Origin: CAWHJB01 sp963698715
GTDB taxonomy: Bacteria; Chloroflexota; Anaerolineae; Anaerolineales; UBA4823
Assembly (NCBI GenBank): GCA_963698715.1
Contig: CAVORW010000004.1
Span: 372,001-436,000 of the forward strand
Direction: 5' to 3'
DNA: 64,000 nt
Under the pieces are notes generated by a model that was not told the origin of the DNA, made no database searches, and saw only the letters and a list, made by a program, of their open reading frames with translations. Within the stretch, counting starts at the first letter, position 1, and every line of letters starts with the position of its first letter. The position numbers and the translations under genes are program-made. Below are positions 8,515 through 17,400 of this stretch, piece by piece.

Positions 8515-9837
8515 ATGGCCATCACGATCAAAGAAGAACTAATTCAAAAACTGCAAAACCGGACCGCACAAGTAGCGATTCTTGGTTTAGGGTATGTGGG
8601 ATTGCCGCTGGCAGTCGTGTTTGCAGAAGCCGGTTTCAATGTCACGGGGATTGATCCAGACAGGCGCAAAGTGGACATGATTCAGCGTGGCGAGAGCCAC
8701 ATCCAGGATATACCGTCCGAACAGGTAGCCCGGCTTGTCTCGGCTGGCAAACTACACGCTACGACTGACTTTGCAGTGCTAAAAAACGCTGATGCCGTGA
8801 GCATATGCGTGCCCACACCGCTCCGCAAGACCGGGGATCCAGATCTTTCTTATATTCTGGATGCCACCACAGATCTTGCTCGCTATATCCACCCTGGCAT
8901 GATCGTCGTGCTGGAATCAACCACTTATCCCGGAACCACTCGCGAGATTCTCCTGCCGAAGCTGGGGGATGAACGGAATCTGACCGTTGGCAAAGATTTC
9001 TTCCTGGCATTCTCGCCCGAACGTGTTGACCCTGGGCGGGAAGATTGGACCACACTCAATACTCCCAAGGTTGTCGGCGGAATCTCATTAGAATGCAGTG
9101 AAGTCTCTTCGATCTGGTATGAACAGGCCATCGAAACCGTTGTGTCAGTGTCATCAGCTGAGGTTGCGGAGATGGCCAAGCTTTTAGAGAATACCTTCCG
9201 CATGATTAATATTGGATTGGTCAATGAAATGGCATTGATGTGCGATCGACTTGGAGTAGATGTCTGGGAAGTCATTGAGGCTGCCGCCACCAAGCCATTC
9301 GGTTTTATGAAGTTCACACCGGGCCCCGGTCTGGGCGGTCACTGTATCCCCATCGACCCATTGTATTTATCGTGGAAGCTGCGGGCTTTGAACTACACAG
9401 CCCGTTTCATCGAGCTGGCATCTGAAATCAATACCGGCATGCCGCGGCACGTTGTCGGGCTGATCCAGGATGCACTCAACGAGCGAAGTCTGGCGATTAA
9501 AGGGAGCAGCGTGCTGGTTCTGGGTGCGGCTTATAAGCCGGATATTGACGATCTGCGCGAGTCGCCCGCTCTGGATGTCATTGGTTTGCTGGACCAGAAA
9601 GGCGCGCGTGTCTCATACCACGATCCTTATGTGCCTCGCATCCGGCACGATACCTGGGAACGGGAAAGTGTAATGGATTTGGAAGCTGCAATCCAGGATG
9701 CTGATTGCCTTGTAATCATCACCAATCACAGCTCTTACGATTATGCAGCCATTCTGCAATCTGCCAAATTGATTGTGGATACTCGCAACGCACTCGGCAA
9801 TATTGCATCCAATCATCCAAATGTAGTCAAACTATAA
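8515..9837 (+). CDS. Nucleotide sugar dehydrogenase (UDP-N-acetylhexosamine or UDP-glucose 6-dehydrogenase type)
   Basis: This 440-residue enzyme oxidises C6 of a UDP-sugar to the uronic acid with two NAD+. The N-terminal Rossmann motif is GLGYVGLPLA (about residues 23-32). The catalytic Cys is C277 in GGHCIPIDP. The C-terminal UDP-binding domain starts near residue 315 and holds GAAYKPDIDDLRESP. Sequence style is nearest the WbpA/WecC group that acts on UDP-GlcNAc or UDP-ManNAc, but the substrate cannot be fixed by eye. An epimerase of the UDP-glucuronate 4-epimerase type follows after 63 bases, suggesting a two-step path from a UDP-hexose to a UDP-galacturonate-type sugar. Confidence 0.9.
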   Translation: MAITIKEELIQKLQNRTAQVAILGLGYVGLPLAVVFAEAGFNVTGIDPDRRKVDMIQRGESHIQDIPSEQVARLVSAGKLHATTDFAVLKNADAVSICVPTPLRKTGDPDLSYILDATTDLARYIHPGMIVVLESTTYPGTTREILLPKLGDERNLTVGKDFFLAFSPERVDPGREDWTTLNTPKVVGGISLECSEVSSIWYEQAIETVVSVSSAEVAEMAKLLENTFRMINIGLVNEMALMCDRLGVDVWEVIEAAATKPFGFMKFTPGPGLGGHCIPIDPLYLSWKLRALNYTARFIELASEINTGMPRHVVGLIQDALNERSLAIKGSSVLVLGAAYKPDIDDLRESPALDVIGLLDQKGARVSYHDPYVPRIRHDTWERESVMDLEAAIQDADCLVIITNHSSYDYAAILQSAKLIVDTRNALGNIASNHPNVVKL

Positions 9838-9860
9838 TTCGCGTAACACGCTGGGACAAG

Positions 9861-9876
9861 CCTGTTGGCCAACAGG
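9861..9876. repeat. Perfect 16-base palindrome before the epimerase
   Basis: CCTGTTGGCCAACAGG is a perfect dyad in the 63-base gap between the dehydrogenase and the epimerase. It could be a protein-binding site or a short mRNA hairpin; it has no T tail. Confidence 0.45.
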
Positions 9877-9900
9877 TGAACGATCTACTGGAGAATAATC

Positions 9901-10905
9901 ATGGCAAATTATCTGGTCACGGGGGCAGCAGGGTTCATTGGATCTCGGGTAGCTGAATTGCTCCTTGAAGATGGACATTCCATCGTGGGCGTCGATAACT
10001 TGAATGACGCTTATGATGTCCGCATGAAGCACTGGCGGCTGGATAAACTGCAGCGGAAGGAGCATTTCACATTTCAAAAGCTCGACATTAGCGATAAAGC
10101 TGCTCTGGACAAGCTGGTGTCTGCTGAGGCTGGGCCGCGTATAAAAAAGGGTCAGGCTGCTTATGATGGCATCATCAACCTGGCAGCCCGGGCGGGTGTG
10201 CGACAATCCGTTGAGAATCCCTGGGTATACGTCGATACCAACATGACTGGTACACTCAATCTGCTGGAAATAGCTCGTAATCACGGGGTTCCGAAGTTCA
10301 TCCTGGCTTCGACCTCCAGCATTTATGGGAACAATGCGCCTATTCCCACCCCAGAAGAAGCAGACAGTGACCATCCACTGCAGCCTTACGCAGCCAGCAA
10401 AAAAGGTGCCGAGGCGATGTGCCATGCTTACCACTTTTTATACGACATCGATGTGACCATTTTTCGGTATTTCACGGTTTACGGCCGCGCCGCCCGTCCA
10501 GATATGGTCATGTTCAGGTTCATTCAATGGATCAGCGAAGATCGACCCGTACGGTTAAACGGCGATGGCGAGCAATCTCGGGGATTTACCCACCTGGATG
10601 ATATCGCTCGAGGTACAATCCTGGGTTTGAAGCCCTTGGGATTCGAAATAATAAACCTTGGCGGCCATGAGAGCATCACCATCAACGAATTGATCCAGAT
10701 CATGGAGGGCCTGATTGGTAAAAGAGGAAAGGTGGTCCATCAGCCTTTCCATCCGGCGGACATGTTGACAAACCTGGCCCAAATTGACAAAGCCAGGCGG
10801 ATGCTAAATTGGGAACCGCGCATTGGATTGAAAGAAGGCGTGGCAGATTTAGTGGCCTGGTATAACACCGAAAGGGCCTGGGCCAGCCAGATCGAAACTG
10901 TCTGA
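9901..10905 (+). CDS. NAD-dependent UDP-sugar epimerase (UDP-glucuronate 4-epimerase type)
   Basis: A 334-residue extended short-chain dehydrogenase. The NAD motif is TGAAGFIGSRV, the catalytic set is the Ser-rich STSSIYG stretch and YAASK (Tyr and Lys). The segment DNLNDAYDVRMKHWRLD resembles UDP-glucuronate 4-epimerases (CapI/GAE group), which interconvert UDP-GlcA and UDP-GalA in surface polysaccharide synthesis. A WbpP-like UDP-GlcNAc(A) epimerase remains possible given the dehydrogenase upstream. GGAG lies 9 bases ahead of the ATG. The flippase gene begins 8 bases after the stop. Confidence 0.85.
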   Translation: MANYLVTGAAGFIGSRVAELLLEDGHSIVGVDNLNDAYDVRMKHWRLDKLQRKEHFTFQKLDISDKAALDKLVSAEAGPRIKKGQAAYDGIINLAARAGVRQSVENPWVYVDTNMTGTLNLLEIARNHGVPKFILASTSSIYGNNAPIPTPEEADSDHPLQPYAASKKGAEAMCHAYHFLYDIDVTIFRYFTVYGRAARPDMVMFRFIQWISEDRPVRLNGDGEQSRGFTHLDDIARGTILGLKPLGFEIINLGGHESITINELIQIMEGLIGKRGKVVHQPFHPADMLTNLAQIDKARRMLNWEPRIGLKEGVADLVAWYNTERAWASQIETV

Positions 10906-10913
10906 CGAGTTAT

Positions 10914-12278
10914 ATGCTAAACGCCATCCTTACCAGGCTGAGGGAGCGATTTCATAACCTGATCCAGAGTGAGATCATCCGGCGTCTGGTTAAAAATTCT
11001 GGCTATCTATTCAGCACTACGGGGATCTCGGCAGGCCTGAGCATGGTGCAGGGAATTTTGGTTGTGCGCCTGCTGGGTGTCGCCAATTACGGTATTCTGG
11101 GGGCTATTATTACCTTTACCAGTGTCGTTAACAAATTTGCTTCGTTTCGAATGAGCGAATTGGTTATTAAGTACATCGGCCAATTTAGCGAGATTGGAGA
11201 TCACAAGCGGGCAGCTGCAGTATTTAAAGCTGCAGCGCTGACGGAAATGTCGGCTTCACTGCTCGCGTATGGGCTGATCTGGGTATTGGCCCCCCTGGGT
11301 GCCCGCTACCTGGCTAAAGATGCCTCCCTGGCAAACTGGTTCAGCCTTTATGGCCTGATCGTCCTGGCTAACCTGATTTCAGAAAGCTCCACCGGCTTGT
11401 TGCAGATCTTCGACCGCTTCCGCCGTATGGCCGCTCTAGGCGTAATCCAGAGTATGGTTACCCTGGCGATTGTCACCCTGGCTTACCTAACAAATGGCGG
11501 CTTGCTTCAAATCCTTCAGGCTTACCTGGCAGGGAAAATCGTCGGCGCTCTTGGCCTGACGGTAGCTGCGATTTTGGAAGCCAACCGGCGCTGGGGAAAC
11601 GGCTGGTGGCGGGCGTCGCTCTCTTTGTTACGGCCCCAGGTGCGAGAGCTGGCAAACTTCGCCATCAGCACCAATATCAGCGCTTCCCTCAGTTTGGTCA
11701 ATAAGGATAGCGAGCTGTTGTGGGTTTCATTTTTTCGCGGTCCAGAGGAAACAGGCTTTTATCGCCTGGCACTGACCCTGGCAAACCTGGTGCAGATGCC
11801 CGTCAGCCCACTGCCGCAGGCGACCTACCCTGAGTTATCACGGGAAGTGGCTCGCAAAAACTGGAACAATGTTCGCTACGTGCTGCGCCAGGGGTCGCTT
11901 ATGGCTGGGGGCTATACCCTTGCTACGGCGCTGGTGCTCCTTGTTTTTGGGCAACCAATCATCCAAACTCTTTATACTGCTGCATTCTTACCGTCCTATC
12001 CGGCGCTTCTCATTCTTCTGGCAGGGTTCCTGATTGCCAATACTTTCTACTGGAATCGTACGGCTTTGCTGGCGCTCGGGCGTCCCGACTTCCCCACCAA
12101 AATTAACCTCAGCCTGGCCATTCTCAAGCTGGCTGGTATGTTCCTGTTGGTTCCACGCTATGGTTATCTGGCCAGCGCTGCCCTACTGGCTGGATCGTAT
12201 ATCCTGGGTGTAAGCATCGCGGCCCTTAAAGTCCGTTCCCTGGTGGCCTACAGCCAGCAGGTGAAAAACCAGATCTAG
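10914..12278 (+). CDS. Polysaccharide flippase, Wzx/RfbX (MOP) family
   Basis: A 454-residue membrane protein with about twelve to fourteen hydrophobic helices. It opens with a basic, amphipathic stretch followed by NSGYLFSTTGISAGLSMVQG and a VRLLGVANYG loop, the signature of oligosaccharide flippases. Members of this family move undecaprenyl-linked repeat units across the cytoplasmic membrane. It sits between sugar-nucleotide enzymes and two glycosyltransferases. The presence of an ABC exporter 15 kb downstream means two export routes may coexist in this locus. The substrate is not known. Confidence 0.85.
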   Translation: MLNAILTRLRERFHNLIQSEIIRRLVKNSGYLFSTTGISAGLSMVQGILVVRLLGVANYGILGAIITFTSVVNKFASFRMSELVIKYIGQFSEIGDHKRAAAVFKAAALTEMSASLLAYGLIWVLAPLGARYLAKDASLANWFSLYGLIVLANLISESSTGLLQIFDRFRRMAALGVIQSMVTLAIVTLAYLTNGGLLQILQAYLAGKIVGALGLTVAAILEANRRWGNGWWRASLSLLRPQVRELANFAISTNISASLSLVNKDSELLWVSFFRGPEETGFYRLALTLANLVQMPVSPLPQATYPELSREVARKNWNNVRYVLRQGSLMAGGYTLATALVLLVFGQPIIQTLYTAAFLPSYPALLILLAGFLIANTFYWNRTALLALGRPDFPTKINLSLAILKLAGMFLLVPRYGYLASAALLAGSYILGVSIAALKVRSLVAYSQQVKNQI

Positions 12279-12286
12279 GAACAATG

Positions 12287-13441
12287 ATGCGAATCGCCTA
12301 CGTGCTCCCCTATCTGAGCAAGCCTTCTGGATGGCGCAACCATAGCCTGGCGTTTTTAAAGGCAATTGCCCGGTATGTCGAACCATTCATCTGGGTTGCC
12401 GAGAGCGAAAGAACCACAGCCGTTGAGCTGCTGCCGGGCTTACCGCTCTACACACTGCCAGTTACTCAGATGGCTTCCTTGAGCAGTTTCTCCGGCGCCA
12501 GGGAACTGCTGCGCTCGCGCTGGTCCATAGACCGAGCCAAGTATCCCACTATGGATCTGGTGCACTCACTGGAGGCCTATCCAACCGGATTGGTTGGAAA
12601 CTGGTTGGCCCAAAAATTGAAGCTGCCGCACCTGATTACGATTCACGGAACCTATGGGGTTATCTGGCACCGGTCAAGAATTGACCGGCTTGTCTATTCC
12701 AATGTGCTGCGCAATGCCCACCTGCTCTGCCCGGTATCCAGGGGAACTGCCAATCTGATGCAGCAATACTTTGGGCAGGCGATCGATCCAGCCCGTTTGC
12801 GCCCTGTCTTGAATGGAAACGACTTTGTCTCCAAGATTTCGCGCCAGGCTGCCCTCAATCGTCAGCCTGCTGATCCCCCTAGCTTGCTCTCGGTTGGCGA
12901 TATTAAACCACGCAAAGGCCAACTGGTCAGTTTACAGGCATTTGCTCGGGTAAAGGATAAATTTCCCCAGGTCCGCTACCGAATTATTGGAGATTTTTCC
13001 CCAAGCAACAGCTACTACAGACAGATACAGAACTTTATTGTCGAAAATGGGCTGGACAACGTTGAGCTGCTTGGGACAGTATCCGGTACTCGATTGCATG
13101 ATTACTTCCGGCAAGCCTCGATCTTCGTGCTCACTCCCCAACAAGATGGTTTGAATTTTGAGGGCTTTGGCCTAGTCTACCTGGAAGCCGGCGCTTGCGG
13201 CCTGCCCGTGGTAGCCACCCGCACCGGCGGGGTTTCAGATGCGGTCTTGGATGGAAAAACCGGTTTTCTGGTGGATCCTCAAGATGTGGATGGAATATCC
13301 CAGGCCATTACCCATTTGCTTAGCGATCCTGATCTGGCCCGGCGAATGGGACAGGCTAACCGTGAGTGGGCGGAGACGCTCACCTGGGAGCGAAATGCTT
13401 CCCAGTATTTCCAGGCTTACCGAGAATTAACCGGCCAATGA
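12287..13441 (+). CDS. GT4-family glycosyltransferase
   Basis: A 384-residue GT-B enzyme that would transfer a sugar from a nucleotide donor to the growing glycan at the inner membrane face. The donor-binding motif is EGFGLVYLEAGACGLPVVA (about residues 285-303), with GGVSD right after it. The N-terminal half contains a LITIHGTYGV segment. AGGA ends 6 bases before the ATG at 12287; an in-frame ATG at 12284 has poorer spacing. The gene overlaps the next glycosyltransferase by four bases (ATGA). Confidence 0.88.
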   Translation: MRIAYVLPYLSKPSGWRNHSLAFLKAIARYVEPFIWVAESERTTAVELLPGLPLYTLPVTQMASLSSFSGARELLRSRWSIDRAKYPTMDLVHSLEAYPTGLVGNWLAQKLKLPHLITIHGTYGVIWHRSRIDRLVYSNVLRNAHLLCPVSRGTANLMQQYFGQAIDPARLRPVLNGNDFVSKISRQAALNRQPADPPSLLSVGDIKPRKGQLVSLQAFARVKDKFPQVRYRIIGDFSPSNSYYRQIQNFIVENGLDNVELLGTVSGTRLHDYFRQASIFVLTPQQDGLNFEGFGLVYLEAGACGLPVVATRTGGVSDAVLDGKTGFLVDPQDVDGISQAITHLLSDPDLARRMGQANREWAETLTWERNASQYFQAYRELTGQ

Positions 13442-14610
13442 TGCTGAAAATTGCAGTCATTGCTCCTACCTTCCTTCCTAACCGGCGGGCTAATACAGTT
13501 CAGGTTATGAAGATGACCCAGGCTTTTCAGGACCTGGGGCATGAAGTGCATCTGGCTGTCCCCAATGAACGTGCAGCTTCCTCCGGGAAAAAAGACTCGC
13601 AAGCTAACTGGGATGAACTGCGCCAGCACTATGGGATGCATAGCAGTTTCCCAATTGAATGGCTGCCAACCAGGCCTCAATTACGGCGGTACGATTACGG
13701 CTGGCGCGCAGTCCATTGGGCAAGACGTCTCAGAGCAGATTTAATATACACTCGGCTGCCGCAGGCAGCCGCTCTTTCCAGCCAGATGGGACTACCCACT
13801 ATCCTTGAGGTTCACGACCGCCCCGGCGGGTGGGGTGGACCCTGGCTGCTGCGCCGGTTTCTAACCGGCGCAGGCGCTCGCCGGCTGGTGGTCATCACGC
13901 AAGCACTCAGCCAGGACCTGCAGCAGTCGTTTAATTTTCCGGCTGAGCATCTGTTTCTGGTGGTTGCCCCAGATGGCGTCGATTTGATCCGTTATCAGAA
14001 CCTGCCAGAGCCACTGGCAGCCCGCAGAGAGCTGTCAATTCAAGCTCCGCCTAATTGGGCGGAGCGCTTTACGGCCGGCTATACAGGTCATTTGTATCCA
14101 GGTCGGGGAGTCGAAATCCTATTAGACATGGCAGCGCTGGAGCCGGAAATAAATTTTTTACTGGCTGGAGGTGAGCCAGCAGACGTAGAGCGCCTGCGTT
14201 ACCTGGCTAAATCCCGGGGTCTGACAAACCTGATCCTGGTAGGCTTCATCCCGAATGCGAATCTTCCCCAATATCAGGCAGCGTGTGAAACGCTGCTGAT
14301 GCCGTATCAGCGCCAGGTGGAAGCCTCTTCTGGAGGGGATATCGCCCAATATCTCAGCCCAATGAAGCTGTTTGAATATCTGGCATGTGGCCGCGCCATA
14401 CTTTCCAGTGACTTGCCCGTCCTGCGGGAGGTACTTAACGAGAGCAATGCGATTTTATTGCCCCCTGATGATCCACAGGCCTGGATCCTGGCCTTGCAAA
14501 CTCTTAAAAATGATCCTGCCCAAGTTGGGCAGCTGGCGAAGCAGGCCAAACAGGATGCTCAAAAATACAGCTGGACGGCCCGGGTCCAGCATATTCTGAA
14601 CGGGCTGTAA
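13438..14610 (+). CDS. GT4-family glycosyltransferase
   Basis: A GT-B glycosyltransferase of about 390 residues. The N-terminus (LKIAVIAPTFLPNRRANTVQ) has the glycine-poor acceptor-side fold of GT4 enzymes; the C-terminal donor site is SPMKLFEYLACGRAILSSD, followed by LREVL. The frame is open back to 13366, but that region is inside the preceding gene. The ATG at 13438 shares four bases with the upstream stop; ATG at 13441 is an equal alternative. The two GT4 genes probably add successive sugars. Confidence 0.88.
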   Translation: MMLKIAVIAPTFLPNRRANTVQVMKMTQAFQDLGHEVHLAVPNERAASSGKKDSQANWDELRQHYGMHSSFPIEWLPTRPQLRRYDYGWRAVHWARRLRADLIYTRLPQAAALSSQMGLPTILEVHDRPGGWGGPWLLRRFLTGAGARRLVVITQALSQDLQQSFNFPAEHLFLVVAPDGVDLIRYQNLPEPLAARRELSIQAPPNWAERFTAGYTGHLYPGRGVEILLDMAALEPEINFLLAGGEPADVERLRYLAKSRGLTNLILVGFIPNANLPQYQAACETLLMPYQRQVEASSGGDIAQYLSPMKLFEYLACGRAILSSDLPVLREVLNESNAILLPPDDPQAWILALQTLKNDPAQVGQLAKQAKQDAQKYSWTARVQHILNGL

Positions 14611-14618
14611 GCAGATCA

Positions 14619-14627
14619 TGCTATAAT
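14619..14627 (+). promoter_or_regulatory. Extended -10 promoter before the membrane protein gene
   Basis: TGCTATAAT is a full extended -10 with a perfect hexamer, in the short gap behind the second GT4 gene. No clear -35. Start would be near 14634, 19 bases before the ATG at 14653. Confidence 0.5.
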
Positions 14628-14652
14628 TCTGCCCCGTTTGGATTTTAAATCA

Positions 14653-16272
14653 ATGAAGAAACCTTTTCGTTTTTTACGCTTGACAATACCCTGGCATTTC
14701 GGCTTGATCTCTCTGGCTGGCATGGCAGGGGTTGCCATGCTGCTGGCCTGGGTCACGTCCGGGTTCCAATCACTGGATGATTGGCCGATCTTTTTAGGAG
14801 GCAGTTTCCTGGCCGCATTGATCTTGAGCGGCGGCTGGCTGGCTGTCCGGCTAAGCGAAGATAACCCATTGCCCAGGTGGGTGGCTGGGCTGCTGATCAT
14901 TGCAGCACTCCTGAGGCTGCTGGCAGGGGTGTTTTGGTACAGCGCACTGCCCATATTGGGGCACGACTCAATCGAGCAGCAAGCCGGCTATGTGATGGCG
15001 GATGCTTACGAACGCGACCAGACCGCCTGGGATCTCAGCCAGTCGGAAAAGCCGCTTATGCGTGCATTTCAGGGATATCGAAAAGCAGACCAGTACGGCG
15101 GGCTGCTCTACTTGAGCGCTTTGCTATATCGTACGATCGGAGGGGATGCCCACCGGCCATTATTGATGGTGATCATTTCTGCTGCGTTTTCAGCGCTGGC
15201 AGTGCTTTTTACCTGGGCGTTTGCCAGGCGTGCCTGGCGGGATCGCGTCGCAACAATCGCTGCATGGGTGCTTGCTTTGTATCCCGAAGCAATCCTGCTG
15301 GGTAGTTCGCAAATGCGAGAGGCTTTCACGATCACCCTCACGATGGCAGCCTTTTATGGCTTGATCCGCTACTGGCAGACTCATCATTGGACCAGCCTGA
15401 TCTGGATCCTGGGAGCAGTCCTATTGTATTTGCCATTCTCGCCTCCCTTTGCAGCCCTGCTGCTGGCTGGCTTGCTGCTGACTGCCTTTGCGATGAGGGG
15501 AAACTTGATTCGGGGGCAGATTCTCAACCCGCGCCAGGCATGGATGCTGGTCATCATTGTTGTGGCGCTGGTTACCGCAGGGCTGCTCCTATCTTGGCGC
15601 CAGTTTGCTCCCGAAGAGGTAACCAACCCAATCGAATTGATTAGTTGGTGGGTGCGAAAATCTGCTGATTGGCAGGCCCACCTTAATGAACAGGCCTCTG
15701 GCTGGACCCAGAAGGTATTCGACAATACACCAGGTTGGCTGCATGCCCCCCTGCTGATCGCATATGGTATTACCCGACCTTTTCTGCCAGCCGCCCTGGT
15801 CGCCAGCAGTACATCCATTTTATGGACCGGGATAACTATCTGGCGTTCTCTGGGGTGGACGTTGGTCCTGATCATGTTGGTCTATGCACCGGTCCAGGCT
15901 TTACGCAAACATCATCCCGATCGATTGGCTCGGATCTTGAGCCTGGTTGTGTGGTTGATCCTGATAATTGCCTCTTTCCGAGGTGGAGGCGACCAGGATG
16001 ATAACCCGCGCTACCGGGCCGCCTTCGCCGGTTTACAAATCGCATTAGTCGCATGGGCCTGGGTAGAACATCAACACACCCATGACGTCTGGTTCAGACG
16101 GGCGCTGGCATTTCCGGTCTGGATATTGGTCTGGTTCCTTCCCTGGTACCTCAGGCGTTACACAGGTTTGGACTGGCCGGTGGTCGATCTGTTTAAGACA
16201 CTCGGTTTAGGGGTCGCCAGCTGCGTGCTGTTTTGGGTTTGGGACTGGGCCAGAACCCAGGGTTCTGACTGA
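14653..16272 (+). CDS. Polytopic membrane protein, GT-C-like (possible glycosyltransferase or polymerase)
   Basis: A 539-residue protein with about eleven to thirteen hydrophobic helices. The first periplasmic loop holds acidic residues (GHDSIEQQ) at the place where GT-C transferases carry their catalytic Asp, and the helix arrangement resembles PMT-type (family 39) enzymes. It may use a polyprenyl-phosphate sugar or act as a polymerase. The identity is inferred from topology, not from a conserved motif, so the function is uncertain. The ATG at 14653 is preferred to the TTG at 14638. A long hairpin terminator follows and closes this transcription unit. Confidence 0.6.
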   Translation: MKKPFRFLRLTIPWHFGLISLAGMAGVAMLLAWVTSGFQSLDDWPIFLGGSFLAALILSGGWLAVRLSEDNPLPRWVAGLLIIAALLRLLAGVFWYSALPILGHDSIEQQAGYVMADAYERDQTAWDLSQSEKPLMRAFQGYRKADQYGGLLYLSALLYRTIGGDAHRPLLMVIISAAFSALAVLFTWAFARRAWRDRVATIAAWVLALYPEAILLGSSQMREAFTITLTMAAFYGLIRYWQTHHWTSLIWILGAVLLYLPFSPPFAALLLAGLLLTAFAMRGNLIRGQILNPRQAWMLVIIVVALVTAGLLLSWRQFAPEEVTNPIELISWWVRKSADWQAHLNEQASGWTQKVFDNTPGWLHAPLLIAYGITRPFLPAALVASSTSILWTGITIWRSLGWTLVLIMLVYAPVQALRKHHPDRLARILSLVVWLILIIASFRGGGDQDDNPRYRAAFAGLQIALVAWAWVEHQHTHDVWFRRALAFPVWILVWFLPWYLRRYTGLDWPVVDLFKTLGLGVASCVLFWVWDWARTQGSD

Positions 16273-16299
16273 TCCAACCGGCTTAGCATACTTATGGAG

Positions 16300-16361
16300 A
16301 AAGCTCAGAATCAAGGGTGAGCGGGTGCAGCTGCACTCGCTCACCCTTGATTCTGAGCTTT
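16300..16361. terminator. Very long perfect hairpin, probably a bidirectional terminator
   Basis: A 24-base arm (16300-16323) has an exact complement at 16338-16361. Between them GTGCAGCTGCAC (16325-16336) is itself a perfect palindrome, and the remaining pair is G-U, so the whole 62 bases can fold into one stem. TTTATTTTC follows on the plus side and AAA begins the left arm, so it could terminate in both directions. It separates the first glycan unit from the gmd promoter. Confidence 0.8.
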
Positions 16362-16370
16362 ATTTTCATC

Positions 16371-16412
16371 TTGACCTTCCACGCACAAAGGTTATAATTC
16401 AACGATTGAATT
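16371..16412 (+). promoter_or_regulatory. gmd promoter with overlapping palindromic operator
   Basis: TTGACC (16371-16376), a 16-base spacer and TATAAT (16393-16398) form a good promoter. A perfect dyad, AATTCAA-CGA-TTGAATT (16396-16412), overlaps the -10 and the start point, the classic place for a repressor site. Almost the same promoter and dyad occur at 23294-23335 before the winged-helix regulator gene. Confidence 0.75.
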
Positions 16413-16431
16413 TTACAAAATGGAGATGCAC

Positions 16432-17400
16432 ATGCCTACTGCGATCATCACAGGAATTACCGGGCAGGACGGCTCGTACCTGGCAGAATTCTTATTAACC
16501 AAGGGATATCACGTCGTCGGAATGGTTCGCAGATCTAGCACAATCACCTTCGAGCGGATCAGCCAGATTCAGGATGATATAACGATTATCCAGGGAGACC
16601 TGCACGACCAGAGTTCGCTGGTTGACGTGATCGAGACCTATCAACCGGACGAAGTATACAACCTGGCGGCTCAATCCTTTGTCCCGACTTCCTGGAAACA
16701 GCCGGTTTTAACAGGTGAGGTAACCGCCCTCGGCGTCACTCGCTTGCTGGAAGCGATCCGGCTGGTCAATCCCAAAACGCGCTTTTATCAAGCTTCTTCC
16801 AGCGAAATGTTTGGCAAAGTGCGGGAAGTGCCTCAGACAGAAAACACACCTTTCTACCCTCGCAGCCCATACGGGGTGGCCAAAGTTTATGCCCATTGGA
16901 TCACTGTAAATTACCGTGAATCGTACAATCTTTTTGCTTCATCCGGCATATTGTTCAACCATGAAAGTCCGCGACGGGGCCTGGAATTTGTGACCCGCAA
17001 GATCACCTATGGCGCAGCCCGCATCAAATTAGGTCGCGCTACTGAGCTGCGGCTGGGGAATTTGGAATCGCGCCGCGATTGGGGATTTGCTGGCGATTAC
17101 GTCAGGGCAATGTGGCAGATGCTGCAGCAGGATACCCCTCACGATTATGTGATTGGCACCGGGCATACACATTCAGTCCGAGAATTTTGCGAAACTGCTT
17201 TCAGCTCCGTGGGGCTGGATTACCAGGATTACGTTGTCCAGGACGAGCGTTTTTACCGGCCTGCCGAGGTTGATCTGCTGGTTTCTGACCCACATAGAGC
17301 CAACCATGAGCTTGGCTGGCTGCCGACGGTCGATTTCCAGGCACTAATTAAGATGATGGTAGATGCAGACCTCAAACGGGTTGCTATGGAGATAGCGTAG
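16432..17400 (+). CDS. gmd: GDP-mannose 4,6-dehydratase
   Basis: Converts GDP-D-mannose to GDP-4-keto-6-deoxy-mannose, the precursor of GDP-fucose, GDP-rhamnose and related sugars. The family marks are all visible: GITGQDGSYLAEFLL at the N-terminus, the catalytic SSSEMFG and YGVAK, and NHESPRRG, which is specific for this family. The protein has 322 residues, somewhat shorter than the 350-370 of many homologues. Of three in-frame ATGs (16420, 16426, 16432) the last has GGAG at a good spacing. The next gene starts inside the stop codon (TAGTG), so this is the first gene of a coupled operon. A GDP-fucose-synthase-like gene lies at 24.9 kb. Confidence 0.92.
   Translation: MPTAIITGITGQDGSYLAEFLLTKGYHVVGMVRRSSTITFERISQIQDDITIIQGDLHDQSSLVDVIETYQPDEVYNLAAQSFVPTSWKQPVLTGEVTALGVTRLLEAIRLVNPKTRFYQASSSEMFGKVREVPQTENTPFYPRSPYGVAKVYAHWITVNYRESYNLFASSGILFNHESPRRGLEFVTRKITYGAARIKLGRATELRLGNLESRRDWGFAGDYVRAMWQMLQQDTPHDYVIGTGHTHSVREFCETAFSSVGLDYQDYVVQDERFYRPAEVDLLVSDPHRANHELGWLPTVDFQALIKMMVDADLKRVAMEIA

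Noticed and set aside
9832..10434. Minus-strand open frame of 200 codons over the epimerase
   Set aside because: Antisense to a complete SDR gene with all motifs and no recognisable protein features.
16300..16361. MITE or other mobile element
   Set aside because: No target duplication or terminal element pattern can be seen; as a single copy in the window a terminator is the simpler reading.
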